A DNA stretch of 64,000 bases. It comes from Sorghum bicolor (lineage: Eukaryota > Streptophyta > Magnoliopsida > Poales > Poaceae). Shown here piece by piece: positions 41,094 to 53,110 of this stretch. The stretch is taken from NCBI RefSeq assembly GCF_000003195.3, contig NC_012872.2:3844001-3908000 (forward strand), written 5' to 3'. Every line of letters begins with the position of its first letter. Position 1 is the stretch's first letter. The position numbers and the translations under genes are program-made. The notes below the pieces were generated by a model. The model was not told where the DNA came from, did not search any database, and saw only the letters and a list, made by a program, of their open reading frames with translations.

Positions 41094-42329
41094 ATGGCAA
41101 GGTTGCCTTCCATGGGACACCGGGCGATGGCGGTATGGCTGCAGCTGGCGGCCGTCGTGTGGGCGGCGACCGCTGCCGCCGCATGGCGGGAGCCTGTGGT
41201 GTGGAGGCCTGGCATGATCGGAGCCGAGAATTGTGACAACAAACATGGTAAGGGTGGTGGTGGCGGCGGGGTAGGCATTGGTGCTGGTGTAGGAGGCGGG
41301 GCAGGAGGTGGAATAGGTGTTGGTGGAGGAGGTGGTGCTGGAGGCGGGTTAGGAGGCGGTGTAGGTGTGGGAGGTGGCACAGGGGGCGGCATGGGCGGTG
41401 GTGGTGGATTTGGAGGAGGAGGTGGTGTAGGTGGTGGCATTGGTGGTGGTTCCGGATTTGGCGGTGGAGCGGGTGCAGGTGCTGGTGGTGGAGGTGGCCT
41501 TAGTGGCGATGGGAGGCTCGGAGGTGGAGGTGGGTTTGGAGCTGGTGGCGGCGGTGGTTTCGGTGGCGGTGGTGGAGTAGGAGTTGGTGGTGGGGCTGGT
41601 TTTGGAGTAGGAGCTGGCACGGGAGGAGGACTTGGCGGAGGCGCTGGACTTGGAGGAGGTGGAGAAGGAGGAGGATTGGGCGATGGCGGTGGAGTAGGAG
41701 CTGGTAGTGGGGCTGGTTTTGGAGCAGGAGCTGGCGCAGGAGGAGGACTTGGTGGAGGCACTGGACTTGGAGGAGGTGTTGGCGGAGGAGGTGGAGGAGG
41801 ATTGGGTGGTGGTGGTGGATTTGGAGGTGGAGGTGGTGTCGGCGGTGGGTTTGGTGTTGGTGGGGGCGCGGGAGGGGGCCTTGGTGGTGGCGCTGGAGCT
41901 GGAGCTGGCGGTGGGATGGGTGGTGGCGGGGGCATCGGGGGTGGCTTTGGAGGTGGCGGGGGCTTTGGTGGTGGCACGGGAGCCGGTGGTGGGTTCGGTG
42001 TCGGAGCTGGAGCAGGCGGTGGGATCGGAGGTGGTGGTGGAGGTGGACTTGGAGGAGGAGCAGGAGGAGGACTAGGGGGTGGCGGTGGTTTCGGTGGCGG
42101 CATGGGCGGTGGATTCGGTGGCGGTGCGGGAGGCGGGTTTGGTGTAGGAGGTGGCGCGGGTGTTGGCACAGGTGGCGGAGGTGGCATCGGCGTTGGAGCT
42201 GGCGGAGGCATTGGAGGTGGCACCGGTATCGGCGTCGGAGCCAGCAGTGGGGTCGGCAGGCATAACAAGGGCGGTGGCGGGCACCATCACGGCGGGAGCA
42301 GCGCTGTGAAGGGCAGACATCTCGACTGA
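41094..42329 (+). CDS. Secreted glycine-rich cell wall type protein
   Basis: A single-exon protein of 411 residues. The N-terminus has a basic start (MARLPSMGHRA) and a hydrophobic Ala-rich segment (about residues 12-30), which is a signal peptide. A short mature N-terminus (WREPVVWRPGMIGAENCDNKHGK) precedes about 335 residues of GGG-X-GGG repeats, where X is mostly Phe, Val, Ile, Leu, Ala or Met. The tail is basic and His-rich (KGGGGHHHGGSS...GRHLD). Such class I glycine-rich proteins go to the cell wall. The repeat has a rough period of 18-36 bases and local duplications (for example around 41578-41660 and 41690-41780). The reverse strand is also open for almost the full length, which follows from the GGN codon pattern. 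A TATA-like box upstream supports this strand. Confidence 0.85.
   Translation: MARLPSMGHRAMAVWLQLAAVVWAATAAAAWREPVVWRPGMIGAENCDNKHGKGGGGGGVGIGAGVGGGAGGGIGVGGGGGAGGGLGGGVGVGGGTGGGMGGGGGFGGGGGVGGGIGGGSGFGGGAGAGAGGGGGLSGDGRLGGGGGFGAGGGGGFGGGGGVGVGGGAGFGVGAGTGGGLGGGAGLGGGGEGGGLGDGGGVGAGSGAGFGAGAGAGGGLGGGTGLGGGVGGGGGGGLGGGGGFGGGGGVGGGFGVGGGAGGGLGGGAGAGAGGGMGGGGGIGGGFGGGGGFGGGTGAGGGFGVGAGAGGGIGGGGGGGLGGGAGGGLGGGGGFGGGMGGGFGGGAGGGFGVGGGAGVGTGGGGGIGVGAGGGIGGGTGIGVGASSGVGRHNKGGGGHHHGGSSAVKGRHLD
41250..42240 (+). repeat. GGN-codon minisatellite in glycine-rich gene
   Basis: About 1 kb of degenerate 'ggtggtggaggt' type repeats with longer imperfect duplications, such as 'ggagtaggagctggta/c' units at 41605-41625 and 41691-41709. 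It is likely to vary in length between accessions. Confidence 0.85.
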
Positions 42330-42883
42330 CGAGCTGTTGTTCGTTCGGCTTCCTCCTGCATTCGGTTTTGCAAGACCTGATTTGATTATACCATGCTAAT
42401 AAGGGGACCTAGCCTCTCACTTAACGATTAGCTTCTCGATCTAATTTCCCCATTCGTTCTGTCCACTTCTATCCCATCGCATCTTTCTGGATTCTAGCAA
42501 CTTTTGTACCATCTTACAGTTCATTTCATCATATTTTTAATTGTTTCGTTCATTGGATGCCAAGTTAAACGGATACAACAAGTGTTATTTTCCAACGGTC
42601 AGTGCTGCTATGGCCTCTGAATTTCCAACGGCCGAGGGTGGCCGGCCCAGCCAGGGCCCAGGGTTGGGCTTTGTTTGGGTACACCAACTCCAGCGGGAGC
42701 CACACAGGCCGTTGGGCTCTACTATGAGCGCTGCGGGCCCCGACCGGATGCGTGGCCCACTGGGCCATTCAGCATTTTGTCTCCTGCGTCCAGTCATGGA
42801 GCCCAGCTTGCTTATCTTATCATGGTAGAATTAGGTAGGCCTAGATGCACAATATGATATGCCGGAATGGAATGATTATGTTA

Positions 42884-43126
42884 GGCCTTGTTTACTAGCA
42901 AAATATTTTATAAAATAGACATTGTAGCATTTTTATCTATATTTGATAAATATTATTCAATCACGGACTAATTAGTCTTAAAAGATTTATCTTACAAATT
43001 ACAGACAAAACTGTATAATTAGTTATTTTTTATCTATATTTAATGCTACATACATGTGTTGCAAAATTTGATATGACGAAAAATCTTAAAAAAAATTTGT
43101 AAAATTTTTGGAAAGTAAACAAGACC
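42884..43126. mobile_element. MITE, GGCCTTGTTTAG family (243 bp)
   Basis: The ends are GGCCTTGTTTAC and GTAAACAAGACC, with TTA on both sides (42881-42883 and 43127-43129). Confidence 0.88.
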
Positions 43127-43487
43127 TTAGGTACGCTTCGGCGTTCAATTATAGGAGTATTTGATTTGATCGACGTGAAAGCTAGTAGCAGGCTAGCAGC
43201 AGCTAAGCTACGACTACGACATCGAGCGTGCCCGTGTACCCCGTGCATTTTGACCGCTCGGGCCCACGCATATCATCTAGTACATGCCCATCTGAGAATG
43301 CAATGCAACTTCTTGAGACGCAGATCGATCCCAGGAATGCACATCATCACTTGTACTACTACGACTGGGCCATAATCTAGCTAGTCTAGTATAAGCTGCT
43401 GAGTAGAAAGTTTTATTAGATTGTTCACCATCATTGAGCATGCAGTCTTGTAACGACAAACAATTAATGATGGCATATGTAATGTAG

Positions 43488-43728
43488 AGCCTTGTTTAGT
43501 TCCCATTTGTTTTGGTTTTTGGCATCGTAGCAATTTCGTTTTTATTTGAAAATTATAGTTCAATCATGGACTAACTAGACTCAAAAAATTCATCTCATGA
43601 TTTACAAGCAAATTGTGTAATTAATTTTTATTTTTATCTATATTTAATGCTCCATACATGTGCCGCAAGATTCGATGTGACACAGAATCTTGAAAAGTTT
43701 TTAGTTTTTCGGTGAACTAAACAAGACC
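43488..43728. mobile_element. MITE, GGCCTTGTTTAG family (241 bp)
   Basis: The ends are AGCCTTGTTTAGTT and GAACTAAACAAGACC, flanked by TAG on both sides (43485-43487 and 43729-43731). The interior matches other members ('atttaatgctccatacatg', 'cgcaagattcgatgtgac'). Confidence 0.85.
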
Positions 43729-44435
43729 TAGGATCGACCAACAGTGTGTTTATCAAGGCTGTATATGCAATGGATGGGCCTATTAGTTATTGATGATTCT
43801 TCAGCAATAGAGTATAGCATGTATCTAGAGGTATTCCCTCCATTCCAAATTAAAATAAGTTTTGGCTTTCTAGATTGTAAACGTCTTATAACTTAAAAAT
43901 GAGAGAGTAGCATGCAGCTTAATGTTCACAAGGAACATTGTACAGTGAGGGATGTGGAACACTTACACCACAATGGTGGCAGGAGATAGCTTAGCACGGG
44001 GGGCATGCATGCCCACTTGATGCCCTCGGAAAGCGCTCGGTACGATGAGGATACAAGTGTCATGGGAGATTTGGAAAAAATGTAATGGCCATATATTTCT
44101 GCCCTGTTATGCGGTACTACTACTTCAGCAGTATTTTTAGTGAAGAAATAACATTTTTTCTCATAATATTTTAGCATTATTAATATCAGTATAGCCAAAT
44201 TTCAGTAAAACGTGCTTTTTTTTTGCCTTATGATGTAGTACTACCGTTGGACTTTTTTTTTTCATATCTTGATGACTTGGCTAGCGCCCTACGTACTAAC
44301 ACCTTTATTATTTTTAATAAACTGCCATGCTAGTTTATAGCTGACAAAACTAAGTAATTTGTTAGGTAATACTCAGTTTATATAAATATCTAGTCTACAA
44401 AAAGGAAAAAGAAAGATTGACCGATCCAACTAGAC

Positions 44436-44601
44436 CAGGGGCGGATCCAGAATTGAGACAAAAGGGGGGGCTAAATAGTAAAGGTTTAGAACTAAAGCTA
44501 GAGATTAATGGTAATTTGAAATAAATTACTATAAATTTAAAGGCATAAATCAAGCTCAGGGGGCTGCAGCCCGGGCAGCCCACCCCGTGGATCCGCCCCT
44601 G
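44436..44601. mobile_element. MITE with CAGGGGCGGATCC ends (166 bp)
   Basis: CAGGGGCGGATCCAG on the left is inverted on the right as GGATCCGCCCCTG. A G-run (44463-44470) and 'gggctgcagcccgggcagccc' form internal hairpins. The ends look like hAT-type (CAGGGG) termini common in grasses; I could not fix an 8-bp target duplication. Confidence 0.75.
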
Positions 44602-45472
44602 AGCTAGACTAGTGGTGCGTGAACTTGAGGAGAGAGGAATAAGAAACCTCCGTCTACATACAAGTGAGGTTTAGCCGTTTAGGTCTCCAACCCTACAAAA
44701 TTATTCGATCAGATCGATCCTAATGGGCTGGCCCATGCTATGAGTGTGACGTGGGCCATGTTGAGTGCCCCCCTGCAAACAAATCATATAATGAGGGTTT
44801 GGTACAATGTCTTCACCCCGATCGATCAGCATTTCGCTACATCATGTAGCCGTGCATTCCCGTCGTCTTATAATTAAACAAGAGGCTGGTAGTAGAGTTG
44901 GTCCAGGGTTTCTTTCTGGTGAGACCTAGCTGCTCCGAATATGTCCTTTCTTCAAACTATGAGTCTACTCGTTTGACATAAAAATCATAACCGAAACTAC
45001 TATTCGTTGATTTACTATAAGAGAAAAAATACTGTTAAATGACTGACAAATCTAATAGTTAAGTTCAAGCGAACAAGTATCATACAGTAAGTATTACTCA
45101 TATACTCTCTCTATCCAAAAAATACAACTTTCGTTTTTCAAGTAGCTAAGTAACTTTAAATTTAATAAAATCTGTAAGAAAACTATTAGAAGTACGGAAT
45201 AGTGCTAAAAAAACGAATATCATTTGGTGTAAACCAGTGCTGCCATCATGCATCATCTTCCAGATAAAAACAAGAATATCACAATAAAAAACCTATTTAA
45301 CCTAAGAATATACTCTCTCCCATGATCTTCTAAAAGTAACAAGACAACAAAAGTGCTACCTAACCAACACATGCAAATAGGAGCATGCAGAGAATCAAAC
45401 CAGCAGCGTTTGTAGTATCTGTTAATGTTTTATTTATTTCACACGACTTCCAGATGCAATATATATAATCAA

Positions 45473-45714
45473 GGCCTTGTTTAGTTATGAAAAGTTTTTG
45501 AATTTTTATACTGTAGCATTTTTGTTTGTTTGTGGCAAATATTGTCCAATCATAGATTAATTAGGATCAAAAGATTCGTCACGCGATTTATATGCAAACT
45601 GTTTAATTAGTTTTTGTTTTCGTCTATATTTAATGCTTCATGCATGTACCGCAAGATTTGGTGTAACGGAGAATCTTGAAAACTTTTTGATTTTTGGGTA
45701 AACTAAACAAGGTC
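45473..45714. mobile_element. MITE, GGCCTTGTTTAG family (242 bp)
   Basis: The ends are GGCCTTGTTTAGTT and AAACTAAACAAGGTC, with CAA on both sides (45470-45472 and 45715-45717). Confidence 0.87.
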
Positions 45715-46797
45715 CAAGTCGGTAAAATACAAATAACACACATATATTAGTGAATTTTAAAACCCAATCGGTGGAGGGAGATAGCAGGTTGAATGATGAT
45801 TGATTGATCCCATCCCCTGAGACTATAGCATCTTTCATGACCTCATCAATACTAAAATCCACAGTTCAGTCTATTGTAAACCATCGTAAGCTATGCCCAA
45901 TCGAGAGAAAAAAAAAAACTTTCACAGAATCACAGGCATTGGATGAGAATCTTCGTGACTCGAAAAAAAAAAAAAACAGTCGTCAGGCACAATGCATGGC
46001 ACGGCACCACATCACCTCGCATAGGCATGGCCACGGCTACCAACTGTAGTAGACACGTCGCAATTGTTTACACGGAACCACGCACAGTGCGCGACCCGGT
46101 GACGTACGTATGGAAGCAACGCTACCTATTTGGCCGCTCCCTTTCCCAAGAAATAGAAGAACATTTTTTTGCGAATAGTAGAATCCATATAACTCTACTT
46201 TTTGTCATATTATATCGAATATTTAGTCACATCCATAAAGCATCAAGTAGATACTAAAAATAACTAATTATATAGTTTATGATTGGATATTAATGGATGT
46301 ATTTACAAATATGAGATGGTACCAAGAAATATTTCTTTTTTGAACTAAAAAAGGCCGAAAAATGTTGTACAAGTGTACATGGTGGTGCAGTAAAAATTTA
46401 CTTGTCTGGCACTGTGCTCTGCTCCCTGCTGCTGCCATCATGCATTTGACAATGGCAAGCAACGAGACCTCGGAGCAGAAAAAGAATGGCTGCAATGCAA
46501 TAACCTCGCTGCAGCTTCGCATGGTCCACAATATTCTCCAGGAATTTTTAGTTTCTCGTGAAGCGCACCCTCCTGTGCTGCAATAAAAAAACCATCTGAG
46601 CAAGACTGAAAATAATAGTATAGTATGAAAAATTATTTGAGCCACACTCCCTGACAACCGTAGTCACCTTCAGTGAAAGACTACAGCACAACTAATATTT
46701 TTTACCCCTTTATAAGAAACTAATCTTTACTTACAGTAAGTACTAATACACAGAACCATGGACATGGGTGTGCACGGGCAGTAAAAGGATATTAAGG

Positions 46798-47058
46798 TAC
46801 TCGCTCCGTCCCTGAAAGCTTCAATTCCTAGAATCCGTGCCAGTCAAACTTGTTTAACTTTGACCAACTTTATAGAAAAGAGTATCAATATGTATAACAT
46901 AAAATGAGTATCTTATGAAAATATATTCAATGATAAATGTAATGGTATTAATTTGGTACTATAAATCTTAGTATTTTTTTCTATAAATTTGGTCAAAGTT
47001 TTAAAAAATTGACTTAAGACAATTCTAGAAATTGCAGCTTTCAGGGACGGAGGGAGTA
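46798..47058. mobile_element. MITE with 'tactcgctccgtccctgaaagc' type ends (261 bp)
   Basis: The left end tactcgctccgtccctgaaa is inverted at the right end (tttcagggacggagggagta). The interior is AT-rich with 'tttgaccaactttatagaaa' and its inverse. A decayed copy lies at about 26741-27000. Confidence 0.85.
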
Positions 47059-47963
47059 GGAGTACAAAGTACTGTGGTGGTAATTGTATCGTCAGAACAC
47101 AGAAGGAAACAGGCACCTGAACTTTATACACTGCTGAGAATCTGAAACCTGTGGACTACTACAGTACTGGAGTACTCAACATTTTACTATACTGCACTCT
47201 GAACACTCCCATCAGCTATTCAACATTCTGTTGCCATGTCCATTAGTAGTGTTTAGTAGTAGCTTTATTATGCATGCATGCATGCATATTTGTTTAAGCT
47301 GCTTGTCGCGATAGAATGCGTGGGATGACGATGTGCAGATATGGCTCGAAACATTGTCACTAGCAAGTAGCAAGCTGAGGCCAGTAGCATAGCACGTGAA
47401 AGATCCTTAGCTTTATCCGGCGAAAGCGCATAGCTTCCATCTGCATCACCTGACGCCTGACGGGGAAAGCATCATCTCCAGCGACCAACATACACCTACG
47501 ACACGAGTAAAAAGCGCTTTTAGTTAAATTCATTCGTGTATTTTCGTGCTCGCATTTGCTTTTGAGGTTGAGGCGCAGGATGCAGACAAATGAGCAACAG
47601 CGTAGTGGGTCCAGACGTTCTACTTTTTTTTTCCAAAACGCACTAATAGGTTTTTAAAATAAACTTTAAACAATAGAAAAAATATACGTATCCGAAGTGG
47701 GTTCTATTCCGTAGAGGAGTACTAGTCTACGTGGGAGGAGAGGAGGACGGTAACGTGCCGGCGAGCACGTGCGGTGGGGCCGGGCCGTGCACCGCTGCTC
47801 CCCGCCCTCGGACCGTACGATCGCAGGCGGATCTTCCTGGTAGGCCGTCAGATGCACCTCGTGATCCGTGCGCGTGGGAGGCCCGTCCCGTCCGGATGAC
47901 GACAGGAGGAAGGGCCTCGACTGCTCATTTCGAGAGGTGCCACAGCTTTGCCTTGTCCTCTTC

Positions 47964-48193
47964 GGCCTTGTAGTTAAAAAAAATACAAAATTTTTCGGAT
48001 TTTTTTATTACATTAAATCTTTCGTCACTACAGAATATTAAATATAAATATAAATTAATAACATAGTTTATTTTTAATTTACGAAACGAATTTTTTAAGT
48101 CTAGTTAGTCTATGATTTAATAATATTTGTAAAATACAGATGAAAATAATACAATGTCTATTTTATATTAAAAAAATTGAACTAAAGAAGGCC
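47964..48193. mobile_element. Diverged MITE, GGCCTTGTTTAG family
   Basis: Starts GGCCTTGTAGTT and ends AACTAAAGAAGGCC. The interior 'cattaaatctttcgtcac' and 'tagtctatgattt' words match the family in reverse orientation. The target duplication is not clear. Confidence 0.65.
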
Positions 48194-49014
48194 TGTAGCA
48201 TGATTTGTATTTTCCATGAATTCTCTGGAATGTATAAAAATCCTAGTAATAAGCTCAATTACTTTTAGTAAGACTCAAAAAAAAATTTCGAGAGAGAAGC
48301 CTCAAATCTTTGTTTAAATAGACATTAAAAAATCCACATCAGGACAGGGAGCTGTTTCTAAATGTTCAGCCCCAAGTCTCAAGTCCCTTTTAACAGAAGA
48401 TAGAAGACCATTCCAAAGAGTTGTGTAAATGTCACTATACGATGACATGAAAACCAAACTACTGCAGTAGACTTGTCCAAAGAAAAAACTACTGCAGTAG
48501 TATAGGTGGAAAATTTTTCACCTTGGTCCTCAGATTTCTGTGTTAAAAGTATGGGCAACATATCTGCAGCCCAAATTTTCAAAAAAAAAAATCTGCAGCC
48601 CACAGACTTTTTCGTTTTTCTCCTCGATGAGAGAGAAGGGGAAAAAAGGAATCCTTTGGGATGTGGGCCCCGCTCCCAGCGGGCCCAAGGTCCGGTGGAG
48701 GGGCCAGTCAGCTTTGTCAATGCCGGGCCATCGCTGTCTGCGTAAAAGCGGTGCCGGCGTGGGCCCCGCCCGCCGGCTCCCGGGCCCCACCCCCGCGGAC
48801 GGGATAGATCGCGCTCGCCGCAGGCAACAGTGGGGTGCGTGGCGGGTCACCGTGCCTGTGTGCCACCGCCCGTTGGTCCCCACCAGACGCCCCTCCGTCC
48901 CCCCTCTCGTGTACACCGCGAGCGTACACGGGCACGCCTCTTGGCCTCTTGGGAGGAATCAGATGAGGGAAGAGAGCACTACACTGCATCCTGATCGTCC
49001 AATCAGCATCTTCT

Positions 49015-49484
49015 AATATCCAAAAAAAAAGTTTTTGAATTTTGATACCGTAGCATTTTCATGTATATTTAGTAATTATTGTACAATCATAAATCAGACT
49101 TAAAATATTCATCTCATAAATTATAGACAAATTGTGCAATTAGTTAACTTTTATCTATATTTAATATTTTATGTTTGTATGTGCCGCAAGATTCAGGCCT
49201 TGTTTAGTTCCGAAAAAATTTCGGATTTCGCTACCGTAGCACTTTCGTTTTTATTTGACAAATATTGTCCAATCATGAATTAACTAGGATCAAAATATTC
49301 GTCTCGTGATTTACAGATAAACTGTGTAATTAGTTTTTATTTTCGTCTATATTTAATGTTTAATGCATGTGCCGCAAGATTCGATGTGACGGGAAATCTT
49401 GAAAACTTTTTGGATTTTGGGGTGAACTAAACAAGACATCGATGTGATGAAAAATCTTGAAATTTAGTTGAACTAAACAAGGCC
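49015..49484. mobile_element. MITE of the GGCCTTGTTTAG family interrupted by a second copy
   Basis: The outer element has a degraded left end (about 49015) and a clear right end GAACTAAACAAGGCC (to 49484). Its internal 'ccgcaagattc/gatgtgatg' motif is split by another family member, listed next. Confidence 0.7.
49196..49437. mobile_element. Inner MITE of the nested pair (242 bp)
   Basis: The ends are GGCCTTGTTTAGTTCC and GAACTAAACAAGAC. It sits within the 'gcaagattcgatgtg' motif of the outer copy, showing insertion of one family member into another. Confidence 0.8.
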
Positions 49485-50737
49485 TAAACTGAAGGGGCCG
49501 GTTAATATATTGACTGATGTACTGGCACTGTCATTCACGTAAGGAATGATATATTCAGTTCCTAAAAACGAGTAATAGTACTAATATATACAAAATGCAC
49601 TGTGTTCGTACTAGTTCGTACCGTACATAAAAGTATCCACCAACTCGCTCCAACACCCAAAGTGAGACAGGCCCGGAATAGATCAAATGGACGGTGCTGC
49701 AGCTGCAGAAGATCCAGCCCGGAAAGCATGGGTGAGGCCGCTGAACCAAAGCCGATCCGGATCTTCTGTGCTCGTACCCGGCTCTGCCCTTCGTCCTGCT
49801 GCCGCTCCACTTTAGCGAGAATGATTGGGACGCATCATCATCCGCGGCTAGGTGCGCCACCACCACCCACCGAAAAAAAAGTGATGGAGAGCACAAGAAC
49901 GACAAAAGGCGAGCAAGCCTCAGGTAAGGTGCGGCCAGCACAGGGCGTCCGTACAAAGAGGCCGGCGCAGAGGATCCGATGAGGTAACGGAGTTAACCGT
50001 CCAAACCATCCTGCCGACTACCGAGCGTGTTTGAGCACCTGAAAACTTGCGCAAACCTTTTGTCGGGGCCTGCGTCTACTGTCACTTGCGATCAAATCTA
50101 TAGTCCCCTCCTCTCGAGAATTTTTAAATAAAATGAGTATTATTGATTTCATTATAAGATGCACAATATTGATATTATTCTCTATAAACCAACTATATAT
50201 GACCCGTTTAGATTCATTCAACTTACTATTAGGCCTACTAGTAGTTAGGAAAATCAAGTAATTAATAAGTAACTGTTAGCTTGATGGAAGGGAAGAGTAA
50301 GGCATTGGCTAACCTTAAGGATGGGAATAATGCTTCAAATGATACTCGCGGTTCTTCTCTAGTCTAAATTAATGAACTAAATTGTCAATTCCATCTCTCT
50401 CATTTTTTTCATTTAGTTTGTTAAGTTATATTAGACAAGAACCACAAATATCCATTTAAACCATTACCCCCATCCTTAGCTAACCTATTGCTAAAGGAGA
50501 GTCCAAATAGAGCTTGAGCTAATTTTTAGCGACTACTCCCTTAATTATAAATGGTAGTTAAGACGTCTTGCTTTTCTAGATATGTAGCTATATACATAGT
50601 AAAAAGGAATGTAACTTTAAAAACTAAAACATATTATAATTTGGATCAAATGGAGTAAATATTAGCTATATTTTAGAGCATCTCCGAGTGACTCTCTAAT
50701 TCATGCCTAATTATTAGGAATAGAGAAAAACAAATAC

Positions 50738-51069
50738 TCCCTTCATACTAACAAATGAAGTTGTTTTGGACAGTGATACGGTCTCCAAAATATAAATTTG
50801 ACTTTTTGTTTTTATAAAAATATTATTAAAAAGTGATATATATATATATATATATATATGGAAATTCTTTCCACACGTATGTGTAGTTACTCTCATATAT
50901 ATATATATATATATACATATATAAAAGTTTTTTTTCAATACAAATCTATTCATATAGTTTTCATATTTTCAAACTCGACAACTTAAAAGTTATTCATGAT
51001 TTTATATTCTTAATGTTTGACCCAAACTTTGTTTAAAAAGACTTTATTTTTTAGTATGGAGAGAGTATA
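50738..51069. mobile_element. 'tactcccttc' MITE with TA microsatellites
   Basis: The left end tactcccttcatactaaca is inverted at about 51050-51069 (ttagtatggagagagtata). It contains TA repeats at 50840-50860 and 50897-50920 and an AT-rich interior similar to the inner element at 2818-3091. Confidence 0.6.
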
Positions 51070-51412
51070 CTGGAACAACTTCTTTTCACTGGTTATCCCA
51101 ATGTAGCCATAACTCTCTAGAGTATAAACAAGATATAGAAAAACGGTTGAAGAGTAGAATTACATAGAAAATGACTTTTATAGAAATAACTCTCATTTCT
51201 TGGAGATACTGTATGGATCCAACATTCCTCTCCTCAAATTTAAGATTGATTGAACCGTACGTAAAAACGAGAGATATATTTTCTTAGGACGAAAAGGAGT
51301 ATATGGGAACTGGAAACACACATTGACATGCGACACGACTCTAGGTTTCATAATTAGCTAGGCCCCATTTAGGATGCGAGAATCACTCGAAAATTACTGT
51401 ATTTTTACAAAC

Positions 51413-51654
51413 GCCTTGTTTACTTCAACTCCAAAACTCAAAATTTTTCAAGATTTTCCGTCACATCGAATCTTTAAACACATGCATGGAGTATTAAATA
51501 TAAACGAAAATAAAAACTAATTGTACAGTTTGGTCGGTATTTACGAGATGAATTTTTTGAGCTTAGTTAGTTTATGATTGGACAATAATTATTATAAATA
51601 AACGAAAGTGCTATAGTGTTACGAAATTTTTTACTTAACGAACTAAACACGGCC
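51413..51654. mobile_element. MITE, GGCCTTGTTTAG family (242 bp)
   Basis: The ends are GCCTTGTTTACTTC and GAACTAAACACGGCC. The interior is in the reverse orientation relative to 43488-43728 ('cacatcgaatctttaaac'). Confidence 0.8.
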
Positions 51655-51773
51655 AAAAAGAAAACAAAAGGAATCTTGAAATTTCATCCGTTTCGAAGAG
51701 GGCCTCCTTACTCCTTACTTCCTTAGTGTAGGTCGCCTGCCGCGCGCCCAGCAGCACTGGTAAAAAGTAGCAC

Positions 51774-52016
51774 AGCCTTGTTTAGTTCCGAAAATTTTTG
51801 CAAAATCGACACTGTAGCATTTTCATTTGTATTTGACAAATATTGTCCAATCATAGACTAACTAGACTCAAAAGATTCGTTTCGTCATTTTCGACCAAAC
51901 TGTGAAATTAGTTTTTATTTTCGTCTATATTTAATACTCCATGCATGCGTCTAAAAATTCGATGTGACGGAAAATGTGAAAAATTTTGCAAAATTTTCTA
52001 GGAATTAAACAAGGCC
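51774..52016. mobile_element. MITE, GGCCTTGTTTAG family (243 bp)
   Basis: The ends are AGCCTTGTTTAGTTCC and GGAATTAAACAAGGCC. The interior has 'attgtccaatcatagacta' and 'atttaatactccatgcatg'. Confidence 0.82.
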
Positions 52017-52608
52017 CAAAACGTAGTATCTACGTGCGGAGTACGTACGCCTGTGGGTCATCTTGTGCGCTCTCGCTCACCGTCGGATGATGGGCATTGC
52101 ATGGCATTTCCGCATTTGCGATCGCAGGACTACCGGACGTACACGTACAGTACGCGGTGGACCACGGAACAGTTGCCCTGAGGTGATGACACGAGCAGAA
52201 GAAAACTAATCCACCGCCGTTGGACTGGATCGTCCAACGGATGGCCGGCCGATGCTTGCGTTGCGTTGCGTTACACTGCACGCCATTCACCATGCACATT
52301 CATTCAGCTCGCAACGGCACTGAAACAGAGAGCAGCAGGGGATGCTGGAGCAGTAGTGTAGTGTAGGGGTCTGGACTGTGTACGTAATAGGAGTTACTGT
52401 ACGTGCGATCGAGTGGCCATGCATGCATGCAGCGCCGGGCCCACCACGCCTCTACTCTAATACTACCGCATAATGAGATGCTGCTGCATGATATATACCA
52501 GTACAGGACTGCCGCCATCATCGATGCAAAGACTGTAACAACAATGAAGCCGAGACGCTGTGCGATCCATCCATCCATCCATCAATGGATCGATCGATCC
52601 TACTGTTA

Positions 52609-52851
52609 GGCCTTGTTTACTTCCACCCAAAATCTAAAAACTTTTCAAGATTCCCTGTCACATCGAATCTTTAGACGCATGCATAAAGTATTAAATATAA
52701 ACGAAAACAAAAACTAATTGCACAGTTTGGTCGAAATTTACGAGACGAATCTTTTGAACCTAGTTAGTCTATGATTGGATAATAATTACCACAAACAAAC
52801 GAAAGTGCTACAGTATGACGAAAAAATTCCGGACAGGAACTAAACAAGGCC
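52609..52851. mobile_element. MITE, GGCCTTGTTTAG family (243 bp)
   Basis: The ends are GGCCTTGTTTACTTCC and GGAACTAAACAAGGCC, with TTA on both sides (52606-52608 and 52852-52854). Confidence 0.9.
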
Positions 52852-52877
52852 TTAGAATAGAAGAGAAGAGAGAAAAA

Positions 52878-53110
52878 GGCCTTGTTTAGTTCGCAAAAAT
52901 TTTCAAGATTTCCCGTCACATCGAATCTTTAGTCGCATGTATGAAGCATTAAATATACATAAAAATAAAAACTAATTGTACAGTTTACCTGTAATTTGTG
53001 AGATGAATCTTTTGAGCCTAGTTACTCCATAATTGGATAATGTTTGTCAAATAAAAACGAAAGTGCTACAGTAGCCAAAAAAACAAAGTTTTTGCCAACT
53101 AAACAAGGCC
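52878..53110. mobile_element. MITE, GGCCTTGTTTAG family (233 bp)
   Basis: The ends are GGCCTTGTTTAGTT and AACTAAACAAGGCC. It lies only 26 bases to the right of the previous copy, in the same orientation. Confidence 0.87.

Noticed and set aside
41250..42240. Repeat array as a CRISPR or satellite
   Set aside because: Units are degenerate GGN codons without spacers and stay in one reading frame of a secreted protein.
41048..42268. 406-codon Pro-rich open frame on the minus strand
   Set aside because: It mirrors the GGN repeat of the glycine-rich gene. It has no ATG-proximal signal peptide or promoter on that strand. Kept only as a low-interest finding.
52300..52578. Short open frames near 52.0-52.6 kb as small genes
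   Set aside because: No promoter, splice or family evidence. They lie between MITEs and share no coding-like composition.
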